Shown here piece by piece: positions 38,727 through 47,959 of a stretch of DNA of 64,000 nt. The notes beneath the pieces were generated by a model. That model was not told the DNA's origin. It saw nothing but the letters and a program-made list of their open reading frames with translations, and made no database searches. The translations under genes and the position numbers were made by a program. Position 1 is the stretch's first letter, and the number at the start of each line of letters is the position of its first letter. The DNA is from Streptomyces mobaraensis NBRC 13819 = DSM 40847 (lineage in GTDB: Bacteria; Actinomycetota; Actinomycetes; Streptomycetales; Streptomycetaceae). Location: assembly GCF_017916255.1 (NCBI RefSeq), contig NZ_CP072827.1:1860001-1924000 (forward strand), written 5' to 3'.

Positions 38727-39194
38727 ATGGGCGAACAGAGCCGGACCGTCTTTCCGCAGGAGATCCTCGACGCCTGGGCCGGCAGCGGCCTGGACCTGCC
38801 CGCCCTCTTCTCCGCGGGCCACCTCGGCGAGCGCATGGGCGTCCGCGTCGTCGAGGCGTCCCCCGACCGCGTCGTCGGCACCATGCCGGTCGAGGGCAAC
38901 ACCCAGCCGTACGGGCTGCTCCACGGCGGCGCCTCCGCCGTGCTCGCCGAGACGCTCGGATCCGTCGGCGCCATGCTGCACGGCGGACCCACGCGGATCG
39001 CCGTCGGCGTCGACCTCAACTGCACCCACCACCGCGGGCTCCGCTCCGGCCTCGTCACCGGCGTCGCCACCCCCGTGCACCGCGGGCGCACCAGCGCCAC
39101 GTACGAGATCGCCGTCACCGACGAGCAGGGCAAGCGCGTCTGCTCCGCCCGCCTCACCTGCGTCATCCGCGACAACCCGCAGGCATCCGCCTGA
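38727..39194 (+). CDS. PaaI-type hotdog thioesterase
   Basis: 155 residues, one hotdog domain. Seen are HLGERMGVRVVEASPDRVVGTMPV, then QPYGLLHGGASAVLAETLGSVGA with the HGG core and the Glu on the central helix, and VGVDLNCTHHRGLRSGLVTGVATPVHRGR. Such proteins hydrolyse acyl-CoA thioesters, for example hydroxyphenylacetyl-CoA or 1,4-dihydroxy-2-naphthoyl-CoA; the substrate cannot be fixed here. GGGGAGCC lies before the ATG at 38727, chosen over an upstream start at 38661. It follows the molybdoenzyme gene by 93 bp, which contain a short inverted repeat (acttc...gaagt). Confidence 0.87.
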   Translation: MGEQSRTVFPQEILDAWAGSGLDLPALFSAGHLGERMGVRVVEASPDRVVGTMPVEGNTQPYGLLHGGASAVLAETLGSVGAMLHGGPTRIAVGVDLNCTHHRGLRSGLVTGVATPVHRGRTSATYEIAVTDEQGKRVCSARLTCVIRDNPQASA

Positions 39195-39478
39195 CAACTC
39201 CCCGGCCGTGGAGGGCGGTTGCCACATCCACGGCCACCGGGTGAATCTCCCGGCGGCGGGGCGGGATCCACCGATGCGGAATGTGATCTGCGTCATAACA
39301 AGACAGTCACATCCTGGACGGCACCTCTGCCCCGCGCCGTCACCCTGCCCTTACAGTCACGGCCATCCGCCACCCCGCCGGGCGGCCCCGCACCCGTTCC
39401 CTCCTCCGTCCTTGCCCCCGGCGAGCGACACGGCACCCGCACCACAGCGAAGCCGCCGCGCCAGGGAAAGGACTCACC
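39195..39478 (+). promoter_or_regulatory. Leader and promoter region of the liv operon
   Basis: 284 bp with no gene. The only lower-GC stretch, around 39280-39310 (gtgatctgcgtcataacaag), is the best candidate for the operon promoter. I found no clear operator or riboswitch. AGGGAAAGGA lies just before the livK GTG. Confidence 0.45.
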
Positions 39479-40717
39479 GTGCGACACCGTCCCTTGCTCC
39501 TGCTCACCACCGCACTCACCGCCGGGGCCCTCACCCTGAGCGCCTGCGGCTCCCGCGACGACGACAAAGGGGGCGACAACGGCGACAAGGGTGGCAGGAA
39601 GACCACCGTGGTGATCGGCCTCGACGCCCCCTTGACCGGCGACCTCTCCGCCCTGGGCCAGGGCATCAAGAACTCCGCCCACCTCGCCGTCACCAACGCC
39701 AACAAGAGCAACGAAGTCCCCGGCGTCACCTTCGAACTGTCCGCGCTGGACGACCAGGCCCAGCCCACCTCCGGACAGCAGAACGCCACCAAACTCGCCG
39801 GCGACAAGAAGGTCGTCGGCATCGTCGGCCCGCTGAACTCCAGCGTCGCCCAGTCCATGCAACAGGTGGCCCAGTCCAACACGGTCGCCCTCATCTCCCC
39901 GGCCAACACCACCCCCGACCTCACCCAGGGCAAGGACTGGAAACAGGACCGGCGGAAGCGGCAGTTCAGCACCTATTTCCGTACCGCCACCACCGACGAG
40001 GTCCAGGGCGCCTTCGGCGGAAAATACGCCCACGATCAGATCAAGGCCAAGACCGCCTACGTCATCGACGATCAGAAGACCTACGGCGTCGGCCTCGCGG
40101 CCGCCTTCTCCACCCAGTTCACCGCACTCGGCGGAAAGATCGCCGGTACCGAGCACGTCAACCCCGAGGACCGCGACTTCAAGGCCATCGTCTCCAAGGC
40201 CAAGAGCTCCGGAGCCGACCTCGTCTTCTACGGCGGCGAATACCCGGCCGCCGCACCCCTGAGCCAGCAGCTCAAGGAGAGCGGCGTCAAGGCTCCCCTC
40301 ATGGGCGGCGACGGCATGTACAGCGCCGACTACATCAAACTCAACAAGAAATCCGCCGGCGACTACGCCACCTCCGTCGGCAAACCCGTCGAACAACTCG
40401 ACTCCGCCAAGAAGTTCATCGAGGACTACAAGGCCGCGGGCTACAAGGACCGCTACGAGGCGTACGGCGGCTCCACCTACGACGCCACCTGGGCCATCAT
40501 CCAGGCCGTCAAAGCCGTCGTCGCCGACAACGGCGGCAAACTGCCCGACGGCGCCCGCGCCAAGGTCGTCGAGGCCCTCAACAAGGTCAAGTTCGACGGG
40601 GTCACCGGAACCGTCTCCTTCGACAAGTACGGCGACACCACCAACACCATGATCACCGCTTACCAGGTCGAGGGGGACACCTGGAAGGCCCGCCACAGCG
40701 CCGAGTTCAAACGCTGA
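39479..40717 (+). CDS. livK: Branched-chain amino-acid ABC transporter substrate-binding lipoprotein
   Basis: 412 residues. A signal peptide ends in the lipobox LSAC (Cys near residue 22), followed by a charged linker rich in Asp/Lys (RDDDKGGDNGDKG). The mature part is a two-lobed periplasmic-binding protein of the Leu/Ile/Val type: VVIGLDAPLTGDLSALGQGIKNSA, VVGIVGPLNSSVAQSMQQVA, and GADLVFYGGEYPAAAPL. It captures leucine, isoleucine or valine at the cell surface and delivers it to LivHM. The GTG at 39479 has AGGGAAAGGA upstream. It is the first gene of a five-gene operon, with 163 bp before livH, longer than the other gaps, which often allows more of the binding protein to be made. Confidence 0.93.
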   Translation: MRHRPLLLLTTALTAGALTLSACGSRDDDKGGDNGDKGGRKTTVVIGLDAPLTGDLSALGQGIKNSAHLAVTNANKSNEVPGVTFELSALDDQAQPTSGQQNATKLAGDKKVVGIVGPLNSSVAQSMQQVAQSNTVALISPANTTPDLTQGKDWKQDRRKRQFSTYFRTATTDEVQGAFGGKYAHDQIKAKTAYVIDDQKTYGVGLAAAFSTQFTALGGKIAGTEHVNPEDRDFKAIVSKAKSSGADLVFYGGEYPAAAPLSQQLKESGVKAPLMGGDGMYSADYIKLNKKSAGDYATSVGKPVEQLDSAKKFIEDYKAAGYKDRYEAYGGSTYDATWAIIQAVKAVVADNGGKLPDGARAKVVEALNKVKFDGVTGTVSFDKYGDTTNTMITAYQVEGDTWKARHSAEFKR

Positions 40718-40880
40718 CCCGGCCCGGCCGGCCGAACGGACAGCGGCGGCCCCGGGCACGCCGAAACGATTCCTCCCACTCCACTCCCGCCGTGCGCCAA
40801 CCACCCGGCGCGGACCCGCCCGGCCCGCGCCGACCGCCGCGGCCTTGTCCCACGACGTCTCATCCCACGGAGGCCCGGCG

Positions 40881-41810
40881 GTGCACGAACTGCCGCAACA
40901 GCTGGCCAACGGACTCATCCTCGGCGCGATGTACGGCCTCATCGCGATCGGCTACACGATGGTCTACGGCATCGTCCAGCTCATCAACTTCGCCCACGGC
41001 GAGATCTTCATGGTCGGCGGCTTCGGCGCCCTCACCGTCCACCTCGCCCTCCCCGACGGCACCGCGCTGCTCCTAGCCCTCCCCCTCATGATCCTCGGCG
41101 GCATCGCCGCCGCCGTCGCCATCGCCGTAGCCGCCGAACGCTTCGCCTACCGGCCGCTGCGCAACGCCCCACGACTCGCGCCGCTCATCACCGCCATCGG
41201 CCTCTCCATCGCCCTCCAGCAGGCCGTCTGGAAGTGGTACCCCGACGCCAAGAAGGCGCGGGTCTTCCCTCAGTTCAAAGGCGAGTCGTTCCACGTCCTC
41301 GGCGCCACGGTCCAGCGCGGCGAGGTCTTCCTGCTGATCGCCGCACCGCTGTGCATGCTCGCCCTCGGCCTCTTCGTCGCCAGGACCCGCACCGGCCGCG
41401 GCATGCAGGCCACCGCCCAGGACCCCGACACCGCCAAGCTCATGGGCATCAACACCGACCGCATCATCGTCATCGCCTTCGCCATCGGCGCCACCTTCGC
41501 CGCCGTCGCCGCCGTCGCCCACGGCCTCAAATACGGACAGGTGGACTTCCGCATGGGCTTCATCACCGGCCTCAAAGCCTTCACCGCGGCCGTCCTCGGC
41601 GGCATCGGCAACATCTACGGCGCCATGCTGGGCGGCGTCGTCCTCGGCGTCGCCGAAGCCCTCGCCACCGGCTACATCGAGGAGATCCCCGGCATGTCCC
41701 AGTTCGGCGGCGGCTCCTGGAAGGACGTCTGGGCCTTCGTCCTCCTCATCCTCGTCCTGCTGCTCAGGCCGCAGGGCCTGCTCGGCGAACGCGTCGCGGA
41801 TCGGGCGTGA
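40881..41810 (+). CDS. livH: Branched-chain amino-acid ABC permease LivH
   Basis: 309 residues with about 8 membrane segments. Family signatures: QQLANGLILGAMYGLIAIGYTMVYGIVQLINFAHGEIFMVGGF near the start, RTRTGRGMQATAQDPDTAKLMGIN in the coupling loop that touches the ATPases, and AAVLGGIGNIYGAMLGG near the end. It forms the inner-membrane channel with LivM. The GTG at 40881 has CGGAGG upstream and is preferred over 40845. The stop overlaps the livM start (TGATG). Confidence 0.93.
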   Translation: MHELPQQLANGLILGAMYGLIAIGYTMVYGIVQLINFAHGEIFMVGGFGALTVHLALPDGTALLLALPLMILGGIAAAVAIAVAAERFAYRPLRNAPRLAPLITAIGLSIALQQAVWKWYPDAKKARVFPQFKGESFHVLGATVQRGEVFLLIAAPLCMLALGLFVARTRTGRGMQATAQDPDTAKLMGINTDRIIVIAFAIGATFAAVAAVAHGLKYGQVDFRMGFITGLKAFTAAVLGGIGNIYGAMLGGVVLGVAEALATGYIEEIPGMSQFGGGSWKDVWAFVLLILVLLLRPQGLLGERVADRA

Positions 41811-43855
41811 TGACCATGCCCGCAGAACGCCACCCCGCCGGAGGACGACCGTCCGCCGCCCCTTCGGCCGTCACGACGCCGGTACCCGCCACGATCCCGC
41901 TGCGCCCGGCGGCCGCCCGCCTGCTCACGGGCGCGGGAGCGCTCCTCGCGATCGTCTCCACCTTCCTCGCCTGGACCTGGACCACCTCGTTCCCCGGCAA
42001 CCTCACCGTCACCGGCTATCCCGGCGGGCTCCAGAACATCACCCTCGCCGGCGCCGCCCTCACCCTGCTGTACGTCCTGTCCGGCCACGGCGTCCGCGGA
42101 CTCCGCTGGCTCGCTCCCGCGGGCGCCACGGCCCCCACCCTGCTGCTGGCCCTCGGCACCTTCGCCGCCACCTGGTACACGCTCGGCGCGATCACGACCG
42201 ACCTCGGCGGCCTCGTCAACCTCGAACCCGGCGGCTTCCTCGCCGGCGGCGCGACCCTCGCCACCGTCCTCGGAGCTCTGGCCTTGCCGCCGGCGCTGCC
42301 TTATCCGAACGATGCGGGGGACCAGGGGGACGCAGAAGGTACAGCAGGCGCGGCAGGCGCGGCAGGCGCGGCAGGCGCGGCAGGCGCGGACGGTACTGGA
42401 GGCACGGACGGTACGAGGGGCACGGACGGTAGGGAGGTCGCAGACGGCGCGAGGGTCGCAGGCGGTACGGGGGCCACGGCCAGCACTGGGGTCACAGTTG
42501 CCAAGGACAACGCGGACAACAAAGCCGCCACGCACCACCGAAAGCCCCCTGCCCCCGCCAACCCCTGGCGCCGCTTCCGCCACACCCTCACCCCCGGCCG
42601 CACCCCAGCCCCCACCCCGCTCCCCGCCTGGGCGGAAATCCTCCTCATCGCCGCCGCGTTCGCCCTCGGCCTCGCCCTCTTCACCTACGGCATCGAAGCC
42701 GAGTACGGCGAACTCTTCGTCGGCTACCTCCTGCTCGCCGGCGCCGGGCTCGCCGCCCTCGGCCGCTCCGGCCTCACCACCCGCCTCAGCACCCTCACCG
42801 CCCGGCACCGCACCATCACCCTCACCGCCGCCTTCGTCGCCGCCGCGGCGTTCCCCCTCACTCTCACCAGCGACACCTACACCAACCTGGCCACCAGCAT
42901 CCTCATCTTCGCCACCGTCGCCCTGGGCCTCAACGTCGTCGTCGGCCTCGCCGGCCTCCTCGACCTCGGATACGTCGCCTTCCTCGGCGTCGGCGCCTAC
43001 ACCGCGGCCCTCGTCTCCGGTTCCCCGGAATCCGCCGCCGGCGTCCACTTCCCGTTCTGGGCGGCCGTCCTCACCGGCATCGGCACCTCCCTCGTCTTCG
43101 GCGTCCTCATCGGCGCCCCCACCCTCCGCCTCCGCGGCGACTACCTCGCCATCGTCACCCTCGGCTTCGGCGAAATCTTCCGCATCACCATGCTCAACCT
43201 CAACGGAAAGACCGGCCCCGACGTCACCAACGGCGCCATGGGCATCCCCAACATCCCCGATCTCGCCATCGGCGGCTTCGACTTCGGCGACACGCACGAC
43301 CTCCTGGGCACCCCCATCGGCCGCTTCGGCAACTACTACCTCCTGATGCTCCTCGCCACCATCGCCGTAGTCCTCGTCTTCCGCCGCGCCGCCGCCTCAC
43401 GCATCGGCCGCGCCTGGATCGCCATCCGCGAGGACGAGACCGCCGCCACCGCCATGGGCATCAACGCCTTCCGCCTCAAGCTCCTCGCCTTCGCCCTCGG
43501 CGCCGCGCTCGCCGGTCTCGCCGGCACCGTCCAGGCCCACGTCATCACCACCGCCACGCCGGACCAGTACCAGTTCGCCGGCACCGTCCCGCCCAACTCC
43601 GCGTTCCTCCTCGCCGCCGTCATCCTCGGCGGCATGGGCACCATCACCGGCCCCCTCGTCGGCGCCGCCCTGCTCTACCTCATCCCGAACAAAATGGACT
43701 TCATGCAGGACTACCAACTCCTGCTCTTCGGCGTAGCCCTCATCCTCCTGATGCGCTTCCGCCCCGAGGGCCTCGTCGCCGACCGCCGGAAGCAGCTCGA
43801 ATTCCACGACGACGCCGCTCCCGACACCGCGACCCTCACCCGAGCGGAGGCGTGA
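41810..43855 (+). CDS. livM: Branched-chain amino-acid ABC permease LivM with an N-terminal membrane extension
   Basis: 681 residues, far above the usual 320-420. The core, about residues 265-665, is standard: SILIFATVALGLNVVVGLAGLLDLGYVAFLGVGAYTAAL, LRLRGDYLAIVTLGFGEIFRI, SRIGRAWIAIREDETAATAMGIN, AAVILGGMGTITGPLVGAALLY. Ahead of it lie about three extra membrane segments (35-160) and a hydrophilic, Gly/Ala/Thr-rich linker (165-245) with collagen-like repeats encoded by five tandem 9-bp units (42344-42388). The ATG at 41810 overlaps the livH stop, so the start is firm. The linker may have arisen by repeat expansion. It pairs with LivH as the membrane channel. Confidence 0.9.
   Translation: MTMPAERHPAGGRPSAAPSAVTTPVPATIPLRPAAARLLTGAGALLAIVSTFLAWTWTTSFPGNLTVTGYPGGLQNITLAGAALTLLYVLSGHGVRGLRWLAPAGATAPTLLLALGTFAATWYTLGAITTDLGGLVNLEPGGFLAGGATLATVLGALALPPALPYPNDAGDQGDAEGTAGAAGAAGAAGAAGADGTGGTDGTRGTDGREVADGARVAGGTGATASTGVTVAKDNADNKAATHHRKPPAPANPWRRFRHTLTPGRTPAPTPLPAWAEILLIAAAFALGLALFTYGIEAEYGELFVGYLLLAGAGLAALGRSGLTTRLSTLTARHRTITLTAAFVAAAAFPLTLTSDTYTNLATSILIFATVALGLNVVVGLAGLLDLGYVAFLGVGAYTAALVSGSPESAAGVHFPFWAAVLTGIGTSLVFGVLIGAPTLRLRGDYLAIVTLGFGEIFRITMLNLNGKTGPDVTNGAMGIPNIPDLAIGGFDFGDTHDLLGTPIGRFGNYYLLMLLATIAVVLVFRRAAASRIGRAWIAIREDETAATAMGINAFRLKLLAFALGAALAGLAGTVQAHVITTATPDQYQFAGTVPPNSAFLLAAVILGGMGTITGPLVGAALLYLIPNKMDFMQDYQLLLFGVALILLMRFRPEGLVADRRKQLEFHDDAAPDTATLTRAEA
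42344..42388 (+). repeat. Five tandem 9-bp units (gcaggcgcg) in livM
   Basis: Five exact copies of gcaggcgcg give the alternating Gly/Ala stretch of the LivM linker. A looser ggcacggacggta repeat follows. It is coding, in frame, and likely variable in length between strains. Confidence 0.85.
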
Positions 43856-44870
43856 CCACCGTGACCGCCATGGCCCCCGACGCCACCGCTGCCGCCGGCA
43901 CCACCCCCGTCCTCACCGCCACCGGTGTCACCATGCGCTTCGGCGGCCTCACCGCCGTACGCTCCGTCGACCTCACCGTGCACGACCGGCAGATCGTCGG
44001 ACTCATCGGCCCCAACGGCGCGGGAAAAACCACCTTTTTCAACTGCCTCACGGGTCTCTACACCCCAACCGAAGGCACCGTCATCTACCGCGACATTCTC
44101 CTCCCCGCCAAACCCCACCTCGTCACCCAGGCGGGCATCGCCCGCACCTTCCAGAACATCCGCCTCTTTCCCAGCATGACCGTCCTGGAGAACGTCCTCG
44201 TCGGCCGCCACACCCGCACCCACGAGGGCCTCCTCTCCGCACTCCTCCGCAGCCCCGGCTTCCACCGCGCCGAACGGGCCTCCCATCAACGCGCCCGCGA
44301 ACTCCTCGAATTCACCGGCCTCGCCGACAAAGCGGACCACCTCGCCCGCAACCTCCCCTACGGCGAACAACGCAGGCTCGAAATCGCCCGCGCCCTCGCC
44401 AGCGACCCCGGTCTGCTCCTCCTCGACGAACCCACCGCCGGCATGAACCCCCAGGAGACCCGCGCCGCCGAACACCTCGTCCTCGCCATCCGCGACCAGG
44501 GCATCGCCGTCCTCGTCATCGAGCACGACATGCGCTTCATCTTCAACCTCTGCGACCACGTCGCCGTCCTCGTCCAGGGCCGGAAACTCGTCGAGGGCAC
44601 CCCGCGCACGGTCCAGGGCGACGAACGCGTCATCGCCGCCTACCTCGGCACCCCCTTCGAAGGCGCACCCGGACAGGACGAGGCCGCCGAGGTCGAGGCG
44701 GCGGAAGCGGCCCGAGCGGCGGAAGCGGCGACCACCTCGGCGGCCCTGGCGGCACGCGCTCAGGCGGAGGCGGCCACCCGGGCGGAAGCGGTCACCAGGG
44801 CGGAAGCGGACCCACCGACAGCCACGGACGGCACCCCACCCCGCCCCCACCACGAGGAGAACGACCCCCG

Positions 44871-44874
<4 letters not shown>
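43852..44874 (+). CDS. livG: Branched-chain amino-acid ABC ATPase LivG, with an Ala/Glu-rich tail
   Basis: 340 residues. ATPase domain about 20-275: Walker A GPNGAGKTT, LivG-type ARTFQNIRLFPSMTVLENV, signature YGEQRRLEIARALA (a LPYGEQ variant of LSGGQ, normal in LivG), Walker B LLLLDEPTAGMN, and the H-loop VIEHDMRF. The last ~65 residues are an Ala/Glu/Arg-rich low-complexity tail (EAAEAARAAEAATTSAALAA) beyond the family core. The GTG at 43852 overlaps the livM stop by 4 nt. It powers import by LivHM with LivF. Confidence 0.93.
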
Positions 44875-45587
<713 letters not shown>

Positions 45588-45594
45588 CAGTGAG

Positions 45595-45812
45595 GATGTG
45601 ACGTGGCTTCTCCGACGGGTCTGACTCACGGACTGACCGACGTCTCGACTGTCTTGTTTGGGATTTGTCGATCCGCTCGGAGGAGCCGCCTCGCACGCGA
45701 CCGGACGGGCGACCGTGACCTTATAGGAGCTTGGTCAAGAAGCCCCGCCACTGTCTTGTCCGCCCGCCCGGCCGGCGCGTGCCGCCCTACCGGGATCAGC
45801 GAGAGGACGGCA
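45595..45812 (+). ncRNA. Candidate bridge RNA locus in the IS110 left end
   Basis: About 218 bp of non-coding DNA upstream of the transposase. In the IS110 group the left end encodes a structured bridge RNA that pairs with target and donor DNA and guides the recombinase. Position and length fit, and the stretch contains short complementary blocks, but I could not assign the two loops or match them to flanking DNA. This is inference from family and position. Confidence 0.4.
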
Positions 45813-46913
45813 GTGACCAGCATGACGGACCAGGCCCTGGAAGTCACAGGCGGCATCGACACCCACGGCGAGACCCACCACGCCGCCGTGGTCGACCGCC
45901 TCGGCCGCCACCTGGCCGACCAGGAGTTCGAGGCCACCGGCCCCGGATATCGCAAGCTCCTGGCCTGGCTGCTCGCCCAGGGCACCGTGACGGCCGTCGG
46001 CGTGGAAGGCACCGGCGCCTACGGCGCCGAACTCGCCCGCGTTCTGCGCGAAGCGGGACTGAAGGTCGTCGAGGTCGACCGGCCGGACCGCAAAACCCGC
46101 AGGCTGAAGGGCAAGTCCGACCCGATCGACGCCTACGCCGCCGCCGTGGCGGTGGCCTCCGGCAGGGCGAGCGGGACCCCCAAGACCCGCACCGGTGTCG
46201 TGGAAGCCGTGCGGGCTCTGCGGGTGCCGCGCCGTTCGGCGGTCAAGTCCCGTACCCAGGCAGTCAACCAGGCACGGCAACTGCTGGTCACCGCGCCCGA
46301 GAGCCTGCGCGCCCCGCTGCGCGGGCTGACCGCCGCCCGGCTGGCGAAGGCGTGCGCGCGGCTGCGGCCGGGTGACGATCTCGCCGACCCGCTGCACGCG
46401 GCCAAGGCGGCCCTGCGCCGGCTGGGCCGGCGGATCCTGGCCCTGACCGAGGAGATCGACGAGCTGGAGGCGGAGCTGAAGACGCTCACCGCCCAGGCCG
46501 CCCCCGAGCTCCTGGCCCTGCAAGGAGTCGGCGCGGACGTGGCCGGGCAGCTGCTGGCCACCGCCGGTGACAACCCCGACCGGCTGCACTCCGAAGCAGC
46601 CTTCGCCCACCTGTGCGGCGTCGCTCCCATACCGGCCTCCTCGGGCCGCCGGGACCGCCACCGGCTCAACCGCGGCGGAGACCGGGCCGCCAACCACGCC
46701 CTGCACACCATCGTGCTCTGCCGCCTGCGCTGGGACGAACGCACCCGCATCTACATGGAACGGCGCACCCAGCAGGGCCTGTCGAAGAAGGACATCATGC
46801 GCTGCCTCAAACGCCACGTCGCACGCGAGGTCTACCGCGTCCTCATGCGATCCCTCGACCACCGATCCACCAGCCGACAAACGACTCAAGGCGACCTCAC
46901 TGAAGCCGCTTGA
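45813..46913 (+). CDS. IS110-family transposase (DEDD recombinase)
   Basis: 366 residues. The N-terminal RuvC-like domain has the acidic residues in family positions: Asp16 in GGIDTHGE, Glu65 in GVEGTGAYG, Asp103 and Asp106 in SDPIDAYAA. A coiled middle (LGRRILALTEEIDELEAELKTL) leads to the Transposase_20 domain, LLALQGVGADVAGQLLA and CGVAPIPASSGRRDRHRLNRGGDRAANHALH, with the likely catalytic serine among Ser276-277. It ends LSKKDIMRCLKRHVAREVYR. The GTG at 45813 (AGGACGGCA before it) or the ATG at 45822 is the start; a frame open from 45603 covers the non-coding end and is spurious. No frameshift is seen. Confidence 0.92.
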   Translation: MTSMTDQALEVTGGIDTHGETHHAAVVDRLGRHLADQEFEATGPGYRKLLAWLLAQGTVTAVGVEGTGAYGAELARVLREAGLKVVEVDRPDRKTRRLKGKSDPIDAYAAAVAVASGRASGTPKTRTGVVEAVRALRVPRRSAVKSRTQAVNQARQLLVTAPESLRAPLRGLTAARLAKACARLRPGDDLADPLHAAKAALRRLGRRILALTEEIDELEAELKTLTAQAAPELLALQGVGADVAGQLLATAGDNPDRLHSEAAFAHLCGVAPIPASSGRRDRHRLNRGGDRAANHALHTIVLCRLRWDERTRIYMERRTQQGLSKKDIMRCLKRHVAREVYRVLMRSLDHRSTSRQTTQGDLTEAA

Positions 46914-46958
46914 CATCCATAGGAGCATCCGGAAGCCCGAGCCCCCGAGCAGCACGAA

Positions 46959-46987
46959 GGGCCCGCACCCACCCCGGACACGGGCCC
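46959..46987 (-). terminator. Hairpin after the ANTAR regulator gene
   Basis: gggcccg (46959-46965) pairs with cgggccc (46981-46987) across a 15-nt loop, 20 bp past the stop of the minus-strand gene ending at 47008. Confidence 0.6.
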
Positions 46988-47007
46988 CACGACCGACTCG
47001 CCGGCCA

Positions 47008-47670
47008 CTACTGCGACTGCTGCTGCTCCTTCGCCGCCTTCTTCTCCCGGGCGTCCTCGATCACGGCCTCCGCCACCTGCTGCATCGACATCCGGCGGTC
47101 CATCGACGTCTTCTGGATCCACCGGAACGCCGCCGGCTCCGTCAGCCCGTACTGCGTCTGCAGCACGCTCTTCGCGCGGTCCACCAGCTTGCGCGTCTCC
47201 AGCCGCTGGGCGAGGTCCGCGACCTCCTTCTCCAGCGCCTTCAGCTCCGTGAACCGCGACACGGCCATCTCGATCGCCGGCACGACGTCGCTCTTGCTGA
47301 ACGGCTTCACCAGGTACGCCATGGCCCCGGCGTCCCGGGCCCGCTCCACGAGCTCGCGCTGCGAGAACGCGGTGAGCATCAGGACGGGCGCGATCGACTC
47401 GGCCGCGATCCGCTCGGCCGCGGAGATCCCGTCGAGCACCGGCATCTTCACGTCCAGGATCACCAGATCCGGCCGATGCTCCCGCGCCAGCGCGACCGCC
47501 GTCTCCCCGTCACCCGCCTCACCCACGACGGAGTAGCCCTCTTCCTCGAGCATCTCCTTGAGATCGAGGCGGATGAGGGCCTCGTCCTCGGCGATCACGA
47601 CACGGGTGATGTGCGGAGGGGTGTGCTGCGGCTCGTCGTCGACGGGCGGCTGGGGCTCGGCGGCGCTCAC
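47008..47670 (-). CDS. ANTAR-domain response regulator (PdtaR-like)
   Basis: 220 residues. Receiver domain about 22-140 with the acidic pair at Glu28-Asp29, phospho-acceptor Asp73 in LVILDVKMPVLDG, Thr/Ser in MLTAFS and Lys in YLVKPF. A short coiled linker (LKALEKEVADLAQRLETRK) joins it to an ANTAR RNA-binding domain (about 150-205: RAKSVLQTQYGLTEPAAFRWIQKTSMDRRMSMQQVAEAVI). ANTAR regulators antiterminate transcription by binding paired RNA hairpins; the mycobacterial orthologue PdtaR pairs with the kinase PdtaS. No kinase is adjacent. GAGGAGA lies before the GTG at 47670; frames extending further run through the tRNA gene and are spurious. Confidence 0.94.
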   Translation of the reverse strand: MSAAEPQPPVDDEPQHTPPHITRVVIAEDEALIRLDLKEMLEEEGYSVVGEAGDGETAVALAREHRPDLVILDVKMPVLDGISAAERIAAESIAPVLMLTAFSQRELVERARDAGAMAYLVKPFSKSDVVPAIEMAVSRFTELKALEKEVADLAQRLETRKLVDRAKSVLQTQYGLTEPAAFRWIQKTSMDRRMSMQQVAEAVIEDAREKKAAKEQQQSQ

Positions 47671-47766
47671 GGGTCTCCTCAGTCCAGGACAGGCGGTGCT
47701 CCACGAGCGTACCGAGTGCTGTAGTTTTGAGTACCGGAGGGGTATACACTCTCCTTGCATTACAAG

Positions 47767-47841
47767 GCCCCGGTAGCCCAACTGGCAGCAGGCAATGGAT
47801 TCAAAACCCATACAGTGTCGGTTCGAATCCGACCCGGGGCA
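47767..47841 (+). tRNA. tRNA, anticodon CAA (Leu by codon), class I shape
   Basis: 75 nt. Acceptor stem GCCCCGG/CCGGGGC is perfect (7 bp), the D arm has GCC/GGC with GG in the loop, and the T arm GTCGG-TTCGAAT-CCGAC is perfect. The anticodon loop TTCAAAA gives CAA, which reads the leucine codon UUG. The anticodon stem ATGGA/CCCAT has an A-C mismatch at the closing pair. The variable region is only 5 nt, whereas tRNA-Leu normally has a long variable arm. The 3' CCA is not encoded. It lies between the ANTAR gene and the LAGLIDADG gene. Class-I form with a Leu anticodon is odd, so the real amino-acid identity or function is open. Confidence 0.75.
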
Positions 47842-47959
47842 CTTTACCTTCATTTCGAAGGTCGCACTTTGAGTGCCGACGTTGGGGATCTTCACTCCTC
47901 ACGGTGAACGTCACCGCAAATCCCGGCACAGCGACGCTTCTCACGTCACGCTCGCTCTC

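Larger units (their letters stand above)
45590..46935 (+). mobile_element. IS110-family insertion sequence (ends approximate)
   Basis: A DEDD-type transposase gene with a ~225-bp non-coding left end and a short right end, lying between livF and the ANTAR regulator. IS110 elements lack terminal inverted repeats and usually make no target duplication, so the ends cannot be fixed from one copy. I take the left limit just past the livF stop and the right limit near 46920-46935, where ataggagc recurs (45723-45730 on the left, 46920-46927 on the right). The reading frame is intact, so the element may be active. Confidence 0.8.

Noticed and set aside
42344..42388. CRISPR-like array
   Set aside because: The units are 9 bp, contiguous, in frame within livM, with no spacers.
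45603..45812. A longer transposase start at 45603
   Set aside because: It would make the IS110 non-coding left end part of the protein; homology and ribosome site begin near 45813.
47767..47841. An attachment site for an integrated element at the tRNA
   Set aside because: I saw no second copy of the tRNA 3' end in the window and no integrase; only a homing-type protein is adjacent.
47873..47959. The longer start of the LAGLIDADG protein at 47873
   Set aside because: The extra 29 residues are unlike a folded domain; not excluded, but GTG 47960 fits the HTH better.
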